Shown piece after piece: positions 46,804 to 55,200 of a DNA stretch of 64,000 bases. Positions within the stretch are counted from its first letter, which is position 1. Every line of letters starts with the position of its first letter. The notes beneath the pieces are model-generated. The model was not told where the DNA came from. It worked only from the letters and a program-made list of their open reading frames with translations, and searched no databases. Source of the DNA: Bog-752 sp963799395 (GTDB taxonomy: Bacteria; Actinomycetota; Thermoleophilia; UBA2241); NCBI GenBank assembly GCA_963799395.1, contig CAWCWZ010000051.1, forward strand, positions 42,983 to 106,982, written 5' to 3'. The translations under genes were made by a program, and so were the position numbers.

Positions 46804-47487
46804 ATGACAAACCCCGGCCACACGACTCACGGTCCCGCCGCGACAGGGTCCTCGCGCCGGCGCTACTTCCTCGACGCCAAGCCGGCGCTGCTCGAGCTGT
46901 TCGACCCGCGCGGCCTGCGCATCCTCGACGCCGGCTGTGCCGGAGGCGGCAACGGCGAGCTCATGAAGCGGGCGGGCGCCCGCGAGGTCGTCGGCATCGA
47001 GCTCAGCGCTGAAGCCGCCGAGGTGGCCCGCACGCGGCTCGACGCCGTGATCGTGGGCGACCTCGCGACCGTCGACCTGGCGCCCCTCGCCGGCGAACCG
47101 TTCGACGCCGTGCTGTTCATCGACGTGCTCGAGCACCTGCTCGATCCGCGCGCGACCCTGATCCGCTACCTCGCGCTGGTCGCTCCTGAGGGCCTGGTGG
47201 TCGCCTCGATACCCAACGTGGCCCACGTGTGGGTGATCGCCAACCTGCTGGGGGCCCGTTGGCCACAGAAGGACAGCGGCATCTTCGATCGCACACATCT
47301 GCGCTTCTTCGCCCGGCGTGACATGGTCCGCCTGCTCGAGAGCACCGGGCTCGAGGTGCTCGAGGTGCGCCCGTACTACAGCCGGTATCGCTCGATCAAG
47401 GCGCTGTCGCTCGGTCTGTCTCTGTATGTGTTTCGCAGCTACTTCGCGCGCCAGTACCTGCTCGTCGCGGGCAAACCGCCGGCCTGA
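46804..47487 (+). CDS. class I SAM-dependent methyltransferase
   Basis: 227 residues; ATG 46804 follows AGGAG. Motif I ILDAGCAGGGNGELMKRAG, the acidic strand 2 end VVGIELS and motif FDAVLFIDVLEHLLDP are those of UbiG/methyltransf-23 enzymes, often linked to sugar or lipid methylation beside glycan genes. The C-terminus (VRPYYSRYRSIKALS) is basic and possibly membrane-near. Substrate unknown. It is convergent with hypA, with only 5 bases between stops. Confidence 0.88.
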   Translation: MTNPGHTTHGPAATGSSRRRYFLDAKPALLELFDPRGLRILDAGCAGGGNGELMKRAGAREVVGIELSAEAAEVARTRLDAVIVGDLATVDLAPLAGEPFDAVLFIDVLEHLLDPRATLIRYLALVAPEGLVVASIPNVAHVWVIANLLGARWPQKDSGIFDRTHLRFFARRDMVRLLESTGLEVLEVRPYYSRYRSIKALSLGLSLYVFRSYFARQYLLVAGKPPA

Positions 47488-47492
47488 GTCGG

Positions 47493-47915
47493 TCAGTCGG
47501 GCGCGCCCGCTTCGCCACCCGCGGGGTCGCCGCCGCCGTCGCTCGCGTCGTCGGCAGCATCGGCTCCGTCGTCGACGCCCACGTCTGTGAGCTGGATCAT
47601 CGCCTCGCGCGGGTCAAAGCGCACCTGTTGTGAACCGCAGGCCGGACAGACGGGCTGCGGCGTCTCGGTCGGGAACTCCTCGCCGCACGACAGGCAGGTG
47701 GCGGCGATCGACGCGCTCGCGAAGTGCAGTGTCGCGCCCTTCAGCAGCTCGTCTTCGTCGGTCAGCATGACGTAGTACATCTCGATCGACTCGGGCTGAA
47801 AATCGGCGGCCGGCGTGATGGTCAGGAAGAGGTCGGTCACCTTGACCGCCCCCGCCTGCCGGGCCGCCTCGCGGGCGCGCTCGACGATGCCCTGGGTGAT
47901 GCCGAGCTCGTGCAC
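47493..47915 (-). CDS. hypA: [NiFe]-hydrogenase nickel metallochaperone HypA
   Basis: 140 residues. GTG 47915, preceded by GGAGGAACAGC, gives VHELGITQGIVERAREAA, which places the nickel-binding His at position 2 as required. The zinc site is CLSC and CPAC. HypA delivers nickel with HypB to hydrogenase or urease. Here it stands alone: no hypB-F, hydrogenase or urease gene is in the window, and it is followed by a methyltransferase on the other strand. The tail after the zinc domain is an acidic Asp/Gly/Ala extension of about 25 residues. Confidence 0.92.
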   Translation of the reverse strand: MHELGITQGIVERAREAARQAGAVKVTDLFLTITPAADFQPESIEMYYVMLTDEDELLKGATLHFASASIAATCLSCGEEFPTETPQPVCPACGSQQVRFDPREAMIQLTDVGVDDGADAADDASDGGGDPAGGEAGAPD

Positions 47916-48088
47916 GCTGTTCCTCCTCCCTTGCGCCGCGCCGTGCGACCGCACACCTGCTTCTCCCCGCCGAGCGGAGGCTTGAGTCGAGCACGCGGCG
48001 AGGCGGTGGACGCGACGGCCCGTAGCGGGCCGACTCCTTGGACCGCGCGCAGTTGCCGCTGCGCCTGCCGGTCTGAAACAATCTTCTC

Positions 48089-48103
48089 ACACCACCGTGG
48101 TGT
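48089..48103. promoter_or_regulatory. operator-like dyad upstream of the saccharopine-dehydrogenase-like gene
   Basis: ACACCAC-C-GTGGTGT is a perfect 7-bp dyad with one central base, 98 bases before ATG 48202, in a 286-base divergent region shared with hypA. A second hairpin (GGCCCG-TAG-CGGGCC, 48017-48031) lies further up. Confidence 0.45.
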
Positions 48104-48201
48104 CCCGTCTCTTCCCACAGAGGCGGCTTGCAGGAAACCCGGTTCTTCGCAGGCCCTCCCGGCGTCCGCCGGCGAGGGTCGGAACAAGAGGAGGTAGAGG
48201 C

Positions 48202-49440
48202 ATGAAGGTTCTCATCGTGGGAGCAGGCATGCAGGGCCAGGTGCTCACCTGGAACCTGGGGCGCAATCCGGCCGTCACCGAGATCGTCGTCGCCGACTTC
48301 GACGAAGCGCGGGCCAGCTTCGTCGCCGGCCAGGTGGGCAACGGCAAGGCCAAGGCGATCTTCATCGACGCCTCCGACACCGACGCGGTCGCCAAGGCGG
48401 CCGAGGGCGCCAAGCTGGTCGTGAACGCCGTCGTGCCGACCTTCGACATGGCGATCCTGCACGGCTGTCTCAAAGCCGGCGCCGACTACCTCGACATGGC
48501 CTCGGGCCAGACGCCCACCCAGACCATCGACGAAGCCTGGCTCGAGCAGTCGGCCCTCGACCCCGAGTTCAAGAAGGCCGGGCTCACCGCGCTGCAGAGC
48601 TGCGGCATGGACCCGGGCGTCACCAACACCTTCGCCGCCAACGGCTACGAAGACCTCGACAAGTGCTTCGAGATCCGCATCAAGGACTACGCTCTGTTCG
48701 ATTCGCCGGTGCCGCTGCAGGTGTGGTCGCAGGAGACCTACTACACCGACTGCGCCCAGCCGCCGCTGCTCTACGAGGACGGCGAGTTCAAGCGCGTCGA
48801 GATCTTCGGCCGCAAGGAGTTCTACCAGTTCCCCGAGCCCTTCGGCCTGGGCCCCTGCATCTGCCACGACCACGAAGAGGTCACCACGCTGCCGCGCCTG
48901 CTGCCCAGGAAGTTCGGCGACAAGGGTCTGCGCTACGTCGACTTCAAGATGGGCACCGAAGAGGCCGCTATCGACGGCGACGCCGCCTTCGTGGGCACCG
49001 GCATGACCAGCAAGAACCCGGTGACGCTCAAGGACGGCACCAAGGTGCGGCCGATCGACGTCTACGTCGCGACGCTCGCCCCCAACCCGCCGGCCGACGA
49101 GCTCGCCCGCCTCGCGCTGGCCGGCGAGATCCTCGACATCGGCATCCAGGTCGTCGACTGCATCGGCGAGAAGGCCGGCAAGCCGACGACGATCCACTAC
49201 GGCGTCGTCGGCCCCGACATCAAGCGCGTCAGCGAGCTCATCCCCGGCGCCACCTGCGTGTCGTACGGCACGTCCACCCCGGCCGCGATCTACGCCGAGC
49301 TCATCGTCACCGGCAAGATCGACCAGCCGGGCGTGATCGCTCCCGAGCTGCTCGACCGTTCGGCGCGCGATGAGTTCATCGCCGAGATGGGCCGCCGCGA
49401 GATGCCGGTCACGCGTCGCGTCGAGACGCAGATCAACTAG
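48202..49440 (+). CDS. saccharopine dehydrogenase-like oxidoreductase
   Basis: 412 residues from ATG 48202 with AGGAGGTAGAGGC upstream. N-terminal Rossmann motif VLIVGAGMQGQVLTWNLGRN, then the family segments LVVNAVVPTFDMAILHGCLK, ADYLDMASGQ and CGMDPGVTNTFA, and a C-terminal catalytic domain with CQ/CICHDHEEV and SYGTSTPAAI. Members act on saccharopine, lysine, carboxynorspermidine or N-alkyl amino acids with NAD(P)+. The operon at 27-34 kb ferments lysine, so a lysine-linked substrate is tempting but unproven. It ends in a convergent pair with the tandem GNAT gene over a strong bidirectional terminator. Confidence 0.88.
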   Translation: MKVLIVGAGMQGQVLTWNLGRNPAVTEIVVADFDEARASFVAGQVGNGKAKAIFIDASDTDAVAKAAEGAKLVVNAVVPTFDMAILHGCLKAGADYLDMASGQTPTQTIDEAWLEQSALDPEFKKAGLTALQSCGMDPGVTNTFAANGYEDLDKCFEIRIKDYALFDSPVPLQVWSQETYYTDCAQPPLLYEDGEFKRVEIFGRKEFYQFPEPFGLGPCICHDHEEVTTLPRLLPRKFGDKGLRYVDFKMGTEEAAIDGDAAFVGTGMTSKNPVTLKDGTKVRPIDVYVATLAPNPPADELARLALAGEILDIGIQVVDCIGEKAGKPTTIHYGVVGPDIKRVSELIPGATCVSYGTSTPAAIYAELIVTGKIDQPGVIAPELLDRSARDEFIAEMGRREMPVTRRVETQIN

Positions 49441-49510
49441 ACTCCGCCCCGGCGGCGCCGGGCGCCCGGGACAACGCGACCGGGCGCGACTTGGCGCCGG
49501 ATGTGGGGCG

Positions 49511-49550
49511 GCGCCGGGCGGGAAGGCCGACAGGCCTTCCCGCCCGGCGC
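49511..49550. terminator. bidirectional terminator hairpin
   Basis: Arms 49511-49528 and 49533-49550 are exact reverse complements (18 bp) with loop GACA, between convergent genes ending at 49440 and 49582. It resembles the in-gene palindromes in length and perfection but lies where a shared terminator is expected. Confidence 0.75.
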
Positions 49551-49581
49551 GTATCTGGGCCGGGCGCGGCCCGGCGCCGCT

Positions 49582-50550
49582 CTACCGTGCGAGCGGCGTG
49601 AGCTTCTTCTCGAACACGTCGAAGCGCCGCGCGACGCGCATGCCGGCGCGCTGGTAGAGCTGCACGGCGCCGGTCGCGTTCTGCCCGTCCACGAAGAGGC
49701 GCACGACGGTCACGCCGCGCCCCGCGAGCGCCCGGAACTCCTCGAGCAGCAGCGCGAGGCCGAGACCGCGACCGCGCCACGGCCGGCGTACGGCGAGGTC
49801 GCCCACCATGCCGCCGTCTTCCGCCACCGAGGCGGCGGCGTACCCGGCGATCTCGTCTCCGTCCCAGCCGATGGGCCACAGGGCAGGGTCGAAGTCGGGC
49901 CGATCGACGTGACGGAAGCGCCACTCCGGATAGGTCCGCGGCTCGAACAGGTGGTGCTCGGCGAAGGCCTCGGCGTCGGCGGCGTGCACCTGCGGCTCGT
50001 CGCGGCCCACGCGCAGCGACCGCAGCGTGATGCCGTCGGGCCATCGTGGCGCCTCGAGGGTCGCGCCCAGGTCGATGCGCATCTCGAAGTACTGCCTCGC
50101 GGCGGCAAAGCCGCGGGCCTCGAGCGCCCGGCGGCAGCCGGTGGTCTCGGACTCGGCCCAGACGACCAGCGTCGCGCTCACATCGGGCGGCAGGGTGCCG
50201 GCAAGCTCCGCGGCACGCACCTCGATCGTGTCGAGCAGCGCCTCGCAGAGCCCGCGGCCGCGGTGCTCGGGATGGACGTAGTGGTCGGAGGAGATCTCGC
50301 CGGTCGCGCGCGGCCGCCACACCACGCCCAGGGCGGCGATCGGCGCCGCCGATCCCGCGGGCGCCTCGACCACCCAGGCGTCGCGCGAGAGATCGATCTT
50401 CGGGTCGCGAAAGTCGAGCTCGAGCCGGTTGTCGTGGCGCCGCGGCTCGCCGCAGTCGACGCTCTCGGTGTCGTCGAGCACACGCTGGGCGGCGGGGATG
50501 TCGGCCAGCGTCGCGTGTCGCAGCACGTAGTCTGTGGGCAAGTCGGTCAT
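49582..50550 (-). CDS. tandem GNAT acetyltransferase (MshD-like architecture)
   Basis: 322 residues with two GNAT domains. The first (residues 8-150) has HPEHRGRGLCEALLDTIE as acetyl-CoA loop; the second (175-320) has VRRPWRGRGLGLALLLEEF and VDGQNATGAVQLYQRAGMRV. A tandem GNAT of about 300 residues is the shape of mycothiol synthase MshD, though other tandem GNATs exist. ATG 50550 is the only good start. It lies 2 kb from the PHP-GT4 and PIG-L genes, which adds weight to a thiol or amino-sugar role. Inferred. Confidence 0.8.
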   Translation of the reverse strand: MTDLPTDYVLRHATLADIPAAQRVLDDTESVDCGEPRRHDNRLELDFRDPKIDLSRDAWVVEAPAGSAAPIAALGVVWRPRATGEISSDHYVHPEHRGRGLCEALLDTIEVRAAELAGTLPPDVSATLVVWAESETTGCRRALEARGFAAARQYFEMRIDLGATLEAPRWPDGITLRSLRVGRDEPQVHAADAEAFAEHHLFEPRTYPEWRFRHVDRPDFDPALWPIGWDGDEIAGYAAASVAEDGGMVGDLAVRRPWRGRGLGLALLLEEFRALAGRGVTVVRLFVDGQNATGAVQLYQRAGMRVARRFDVFEKKLTPLAR

Positions 50551-50629
50551 GAACCCCCGATCGCTCGTGGGCCCGCCTCGCTCTCGCCGTGGGTGACGGG
50601 CCCGGATCGCACGCTGCGGCGCGTCCCGG

Positions 50630-51032
50630 TCAGTCGCCGTCGATCTTGCGCTGCAGCGGCGCCCAGCTCGACGGCGACAGGGCGCCGGGGTCGGGCCGCA
50701 CGGGCCGGCCGGCGGCTCGCGGCAGCCGCAGCAGACCGTCGGCCGCCACGACCTCGACCTCGTCGTCGCCGAAGGCCGCGAACAGCGAGACGAGCCCCAC
50801 GGCGTCGTGCCCGCCGCCCAGCTCGTCGACGGTCAGGGCGTGATTGACCTGCAGGCGCCGCCAGGTGTCGCGCACGCGCTCCCATGTGTAGTCGGCGCGC
50901 TTGCCGCGCACCTGCAGCGAGAGTCTGTCCGTCGGCGGCCACCACGCGTCCGGTGCCCTTCCAGAAGATCAGGTCGAAGTCGGCGATCCTGCCTTCCTGC
51001 AGACGCCACTTCATGGTTTCGGCTGAGATCAT
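50630..51032 (-). CDS. hypothetical protein (frameshift near 50925)
   Basis: About 134 residues. ATG 51032 has GGGAGGACCC upstream and gives ISAETMKWRLQEGRIADFDL, and continues RADYTWERVRDTWRRLQVNH in the next frame after dropping one A. Ends SSWAPLQRKIDGD. Mixed helix and strand, soluble, no motif I recognise. It lies between the tandem GNAT and the O-methyltransferase on the same strand. The clean repair suggests a real gene. Confidence 0.5.
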
Positions 51033-51145
51033 GGGTCCTCCCGTGGCCGCCGGCGCGGCGCGCCGGCGCACGCATTCCCCGGTAGTCTACCGGTTGCCGC
51101 GCGCCCGCGCCCGCCCGCGCCGCGCCTCGCCCGAACATCTCACGT

Positions 51146-51793
51146 CTACCTCGCGGGCCGGCGCTGCACGAGCCCTACGCCGTCTCCGAGCGGCAGCAGC
51201 ACGTAGTCGATCCCGGGATCGTCCGCCAGGAGCCGGTTGAGCGCCACCGCCGTATTGACCGACGACTGCGACCAGTGGTCGTCGCCTCGGCCCGCGGGCA
51301 CCCGCCCGTTCATCAGCAGATTGTCGATCACGATCAGCCCGGTCTTGCGCAGACGGTCGAGGGCCAGATCGAGATACCCCGGGTAGCCCGACTTGTCGGC
51401 GTCGATGAAGACCACGTCGAAGATCTCGCGCAGGCCGGGCAGCGTCTCGTGGGCATCGCCCAGGAGGATCTCGACCCGCTCCCCGGCGGGATCGCGGGAG
51501 AGGTACGTTCTGGCGAGGGAGGCCATGTGCATGTCGCTTTCGAGCGACACGACCTTGCCGTAGTCGGGCAGGGCGCGAGCGATATGCAGGGCGGAGTAGC
51601 CGATGGCCAGACCGACCTCGAGCACGAACCGGGCGCCGGCCGCCCGCGCCAGCATGGCCAGCAGCACTGCGGTCTCACGCGACGCGATCGGCACTCCGTG
51701 CTCGGCCGCGAAGGCCTCCATCTCCGCGACCAGCGGGTCGGCCGGTCGCCGAAGAGAGTCCAGATAGTCGCTGGTCGCTTGTTCGAGGATCAT
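51146..51793 (-). CDS. O-methyltransferase, caffeoyl-CoA type
   Basis: 215 residues from ATG 51793; a start at 51814 is possible. DYLDSLRRPADPLVAEMEAF and the SAM motif VLEVGLAIGYSALHIARALP are typical of the OMT-3/CCoAOMT family, with FDVVFIDADKSGYPGYLDLA holding metal-binding Asp residues and IVIDNLLMNGRV. Members methylate catechols or other small hydroxyls with a divalent ion. Substrate not visible. It is divergent from the PHP-GT4 gene. Confidence 0.9.
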   Translation of the reverse strand: MILEQATSDYLDSLRRPADPLVAEMEAFAAEHGVPIASRETAVLLAMLARAAGARFVLEVGLAIGYSALHIARALPDYGKVVSLESDMHMASLARTYLSRDPAGERVEILLGDAHETLPGLREIFDVVFIDADKSGYPGYLDLALDRLRKTGLIVIDNLLMNGRVPAGRGDDHWSQSSVNTAVALNRLLADDPGIDYVLLPLGDGVGLVQRRPAR

Positions 51794-51818
51794 GCCGTGA
51801 GCCGCGCGTCGCATTCGC

Positions 51819-51846
51819 TTGTCATGGTGCGCGCCTATTCTATGGT
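51819..51846 (+). promoter_or_regulatory. candidate promoter of the PHP-GT4 operon
   Basis: TTGTCA (51819-51824), a 16-base spacer and TATGGT (51841-51846) lie about 90 bases before ATG 51937. Matches are 5/6 and 4/6 to sigma-70 consensus. Confidence 0.35.
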
Positions 51847-51936
51847 ACCCTGAGCAACCCCTTGCGTTGGCCGTGTTGCCCGCCCCGGCGGGCATGGGTA
51901 GAGTCTCCCGAGGCGACCGACGAACTGCCGAGGCCG

Positions 51937-54339
51937 ATGAGCGAACCTGACCACGATGCAGAACCCGGCGCGCACCCTGTCGCACGCGTCGATCTTCACT
52001 GCCACTCGCGCTTTTCCGCTCGCTCCGAACTGTACCTGGCGCGAACGTTCGGCATGCGCGAGTGCTTCACCGACCCACACCTCGTCTACCGCGAGGCCAA
52101 GGCTCGCGGCATGACCCACGTGACGCTCACCGACCACGACACCATCACGGGCGCGCTCCAGCTTGCCGACTTTCCCGACTTCACCATCGGCGAAGAGATC
52201 AGCGCCTTCTTCCCGACCGAGGCGCTCCACGTCCACGTGCTGGTCTGGGGGGTAGACGAAACGATCCACCGCGAGATCGGCGAGCTGCGCTTCAACATCT
52301 TCGAGCTCGTCGAGTACCTGCGACGCAAGGGCCTGCCGCACGCGCTTGCCCACCCCATGTCGGTCGTCTCCGAGCTGCGCGCCGAGCACTACGAACAGCT
52401 CATGCTGCTCTTCGCCCTGTGGGAGACACGCAACGGCAGCTCCACGCAGATCGAGAACCGCATCAGTGCGGAGCTCGTCGCCGCGTCACCCACCCTCATC
52501 CCTCGTCTTGCCGAGAAATACGGGCGCGAGCCCGCCGCCGCAGCCATCCGTCCGGTGGCGGGCTCCGACGATCACGGCGGCCTCGACGTCGGCGGCACGT
52601 ATACGCAGATCCGCCTGGGAACGGGGGAGACCGACCCGTTCAGCGCCCTCCTGCGACGCAAGGCGGCGCTGCGTGGCACACAGGGCTCCACGGCCAAGAC
52701 CGCCCACACGGCCGTCAGCCTTCTCTTTCACGGCGGCGACGGCGACTCGCGCAACTGGCTGTCGCGCATGCTGGTGCGGCGCGGCATGCGCTCCAGCATC
52801 CCCTGGACCGTGCTCGAGGGGCAGCGCAGCCGGCAGCTCGCCGGCCGCTTCGTCGGCTTGGCGATCGACCCGCCGTGGCGGCGTGAAGGGGGGAGAGCGC
52901 TACGCAAGGCGGCCGCCAGCGGCGCCGCCGAGGTCATCCGCAGCGGCGCGCTCGTCAGCGGTGGACTGCACCACGAGCGGCTGGCCGCGATCGCCGAGAC
53001 CACCTGGGAGCGCACGATGCGCGACTGCTTCGAGCAACTGCGCGGGACAGGCTTCACCAGGGAGTCGCTCGAGACATGGAAGACGCTCGGCCAGGCCCAG
53101 ACGCTGATCGCTCCGTACCTCCTGGCGGCGACCTCGCTCGCCCGCCAGCGCATCCATGCCGGCGACGTCCATCGCGACCTCTCCGACCACGGGCTCCTCG
53201 AACCCTGGCCCGCGCCGGCCGAGCCGCACGTGGCCATGTTCACCGACACGATCGACGAGATCAACGGCGTCGCGGCTGTCCTGCAGCCGCTCGTGGCCTT
53301 CGCCGAGACCCAGAACTGGCCGTTCACCATGATCTCGTGCGGCAGCGAGCGGCTGAGCAAGCCGACCCACGAGGTCTTTCAGGCCCTCGACCGCTTCAGC
53401 TTCGATGTCTACGAGGAGTTCCCCCTGTACGTGCCGCCGGTGCTCCAGATGCTGCACTGGTGCGAAGACAACCACGTCGACGTGATCCACGCCGCCACGC
53501 CCGGGCCGGTGGGCATGATCGCCGTCCTGCTGGCCCGGACCCTCGGTCTGCCGCTGGTCGCCTCGTACCATACCGATCTGCCACGACTGGGGTACTTCCT
53601 CACCTCCGACCACATCGTGCGCGAGGCGTTGTGGACCTACGTACGCGGCTTCTACAACCAGGCCGAGATCGTGTTCTGCCCATCCCGGGCCGTGCAGGAC
53701 GACCTCACCCAGCACGGCGTCCGGGCGCGCTTCGAGAACCTTGACCAGGCCATCGACGCCACGAGGTTCATGCCGGGGCGGCGCAGCGAGGAGGTGCGGC
53801 GCGTGCTCGGCGGCGGCAAGAAGGTGCTGCTCTGGGTGGGCCGCATGTCGCCCGAAAAGGGGCTCGACTTTCTGGCGCTGGCCTACAACCGGCTGCGCCG
53901 CGAACGCGACGACGTGCAGCTCGTGCTGGTCGGCGACGGCCCCTACCGCGAGCAGCTCGCGGAGCTGCTCCCCGGAGCGTCGTTCCTGGGCTACCGCACC
54001 GGCGACGAGCTCGCCACCATTTATGCGTCGGCCGACGTGTTCGTCTTTCCCGGCCGGGCCGAGACGTTCGGTCAGGTGCTGCTCGAAGCGGCGGCTTCGG
54101 GTCTGCCGGCGGTCGTCATCGCCGGCATCGGCGTCGACGAGAACGTCGCTCCCAATGAGACCGCGTTGGTCGTGCCGCCCGGCGACGCCAACGGCTTTGC
54201 CGCGGCCCTCGAACGCCTGCTCGACGACCGATCGCTGCGCCAGACCATGGGCCTCGCCGCTCGCGGCCGGGCCCTGCAGCGAAGCTGGCCGGCGACCTTC
54301 AGCCACATGCGCGAGGTCTACCAGTCGATGCCGACCTGA
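51937..54339 (+). CDS. PHP-domain phosphoesterase fused to a GT4 glycosyltransferase
   Basis: 800 residues from ATG 51937 (GAGG upstream). An N-terminal PHP domain (about 15-240) has the metal residues HCHSRFS (H21, H23), TDHD, EEIS and GSDDH. A mid-region of about 160 helical residues (255-400) links to a GT4 domain that begins with VAMFTDTIDEINGVAAVLQP and carries the donor-binding WVGRMSPEKGLDFL and FPGRAETFGQVLLEAAASGL. PHP enzymes hydrolyse phosphoester bonds; GT4 enzymes transfer a sugar. The product may be dephosphorylated by the same protein. The PIG-L deacetylase starts 23 bases later and probably acts on the product. Confidence 0.9.
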   Translation: MSEPDHDAEPGAHPVARVDLHCHSRFSARSELYLARTFGMRECFTDPHLVYREAKARGMTHVTLTDHDTITGALQLADFPDFTIGEEISAFFPTEALHVHVLVWGVDETIHREIGELRFNIFELVEYLRRKGLPHALAHPMSVVSELRAEHYEQLMLLFALWETRNGSSTQIENRISAELVAASPTLIPRLAEKYGREPAAAAIRPVAGSDDHGGLDVGGTYTQIRLGTGETDPFSALLRRKAALRGTQGSTAKTAHTAVSLLFHGGDGDSRNWLSRMLVRRGMRSSIPWTVLEGQRSRQLAGRFVGLAIDPPWRREGGRALRKAAASGAAEVIRSGALVSGGLHHERLAAIAETTWERTMRDCFEQLRGTGFTRESLETWKTLGQAQTLIAPYLLAATSLARQRIHAGDVHRDLSDHGLLEPWPAPAEPHVAMFTDTIDEINGVAAVLQPLVAFAETQNWPFTMISCGSERLSKPTHEVFQALDRFSFDVYEEFPLYVPPVLQMLHWCEDNHVDVIHAATPGPVGMIAVLLARTLGLPLVASYHTDLPRLGYFLTSDHIVREALWTYVRGFYNQAEIVFCPSRAVQDDLTQHGVRARFENLDQAIDATRFMPGRRSEEVRRVLGGGKKVLLWVGRMSPEKGLDFLALAYNRLRRERDDVQLVLVGDGPYREQLAELLPGASFLGYRTGDELATIYASADVFVFPGRAETFGQVLLEAAASGLPAVVIAGIGVDENVAPNETALVVPPGDANGFAAALERLLDDRSLRQTMGLAARGRALQRSWPATFSHMREVYQSMPT

Positions 54340-54362
54340 GGCGCCGGGGAGGGGCACGGCCG

Positions 54363-55160
54363 ATGGTGAGTCCGATGGCGACGCCGAAGCTCCAGGTCTT
54401 CCTGCTCGCCCACCACGACGACGAGGTGTTCTGCGCCGGCCACCTGCGGAGGGCGCTCGCGGCCGGGGGACGGGTCCGGCTGCTGTGGGCGACGGCGGGT
54501 GGGCTCGCGCCCGCCCGCCGTCGCGTCGCCGAGGGCGCCCGCGCGCTCGCGGCGCTCGGCCTGCCGGCGAGCACCGCCGTCGACCTTCACTTGCGCGACC
54601 TGCACGCCGTGGAGCACGTCGCGGTGATCGCCCGCGAGCTCGGGCGGACGATCGACGACGCCTGCCGCGACGCCGACGACCCCGGTCGCCACACGGGCGA
54701 CACGGTCGTGTACGTGCCGGCCTACGAGGGCGGTCATCCCGACCACGACGCGGTCAACCTGGCGGCCGCCCTCGCCGCCGCGGCGCGACCCGGCCTGCAG
54801 GTCGTCGAGTTCCCTCTGTACCGGCGCGGTCGGTTCGGTATTGCTGTCCAGCAGCCTTGCGCCCCGGCGAGCGCCTCCGGGGAAGGTTGCGTCGTTCTGC
54901 CGCTCAGCCACGAGGACCTCACCCTGCGGCGTGCCCTCGCGCGCGCCAACGCGAGCCAGCTCGCGCCGTCGCTTCTGCCCCTCCTGGCCCTGGCGCGCTG
55001 GGCGGGGAGGGGGCGGGCCGAACCGGCCCGCCCCCTCCCCGCCCACGACTACGCACGGCCGCCCCACCCCGGCCGCCTGTTGTACGAGCTCTACACGCCG
55101 TGGCATTTCGAGCAGTGGAGGGACGCCGCGGCCCGCGGCGGCGCGTCGCTGTCCGGCTGA
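54363..55160 (+). CDS. PIG-L/LmbE-family N-deacetylase
   Basis: 265 residues from ATG 54363. The zinc signature AHHDDE (residues 17-22, in place of AHPDDE) and the later GGHPDHDA (about 122-129) identify PIG-L zinc N-deacetylases, which remove acetyl from GlcNAc-linked lipids or pseudo-disaccharides (e.g. MshB, BshB, PIG-L). The His for Pro change keeps the metal ligands. A perfect 21-bp inverted repeat (55000-55044) encodes an Arg/Ala/Pro-rich insert near the C-terminus. It is coupled to the PHP-GT4 gene. Confidence 0.9.
   Translation: MVSPMATPKLQVFLLAHHDDEVFCAGHLRRALAAGGRVRLLWATAGGLAPARRRVAEGARALAALGLPASTAVDLHLRDLHAVEHVAVIARELGRTIDDACRDADDPGRHTGDTVVYVPAYEGGHPDHDAVNLAAALAAAARPGLQVVEFPLYRRGRFGIAVQQPCAPASASGEGCVVLPLSHEDLTLRRALARANASQLAPSLLPLLALARWAGRGRAEPARPLPAHDYARPPHPGRLLYELYTPWHFEQWRDAAARGGASLSG
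55000..55044. repeat. perfect inverted repeat inside the PIG-L gene
   Basis: Arms 55000-55020 and 55024-55044 are exact reverse complements (21 bp) with loop AAC. It is 45 bases and in frame, encoding an insert rich in Arg, Ala, Gly and Pro (AGRGRAEPARPLP). Confidence 0.92.
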
Positions 55161-55200
55161 AGCGGGCGGGCGTGCCCCCTTGGCGCCGGACGACGCGGAC

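Noticed and set aside
47916..48201. Lysine or other riboswitch upstream of the saccharopine-dehydrogenase-like gene
   Set aside because: Hairpins are present, but I could not find the conserved core bases of any known riboswitch.
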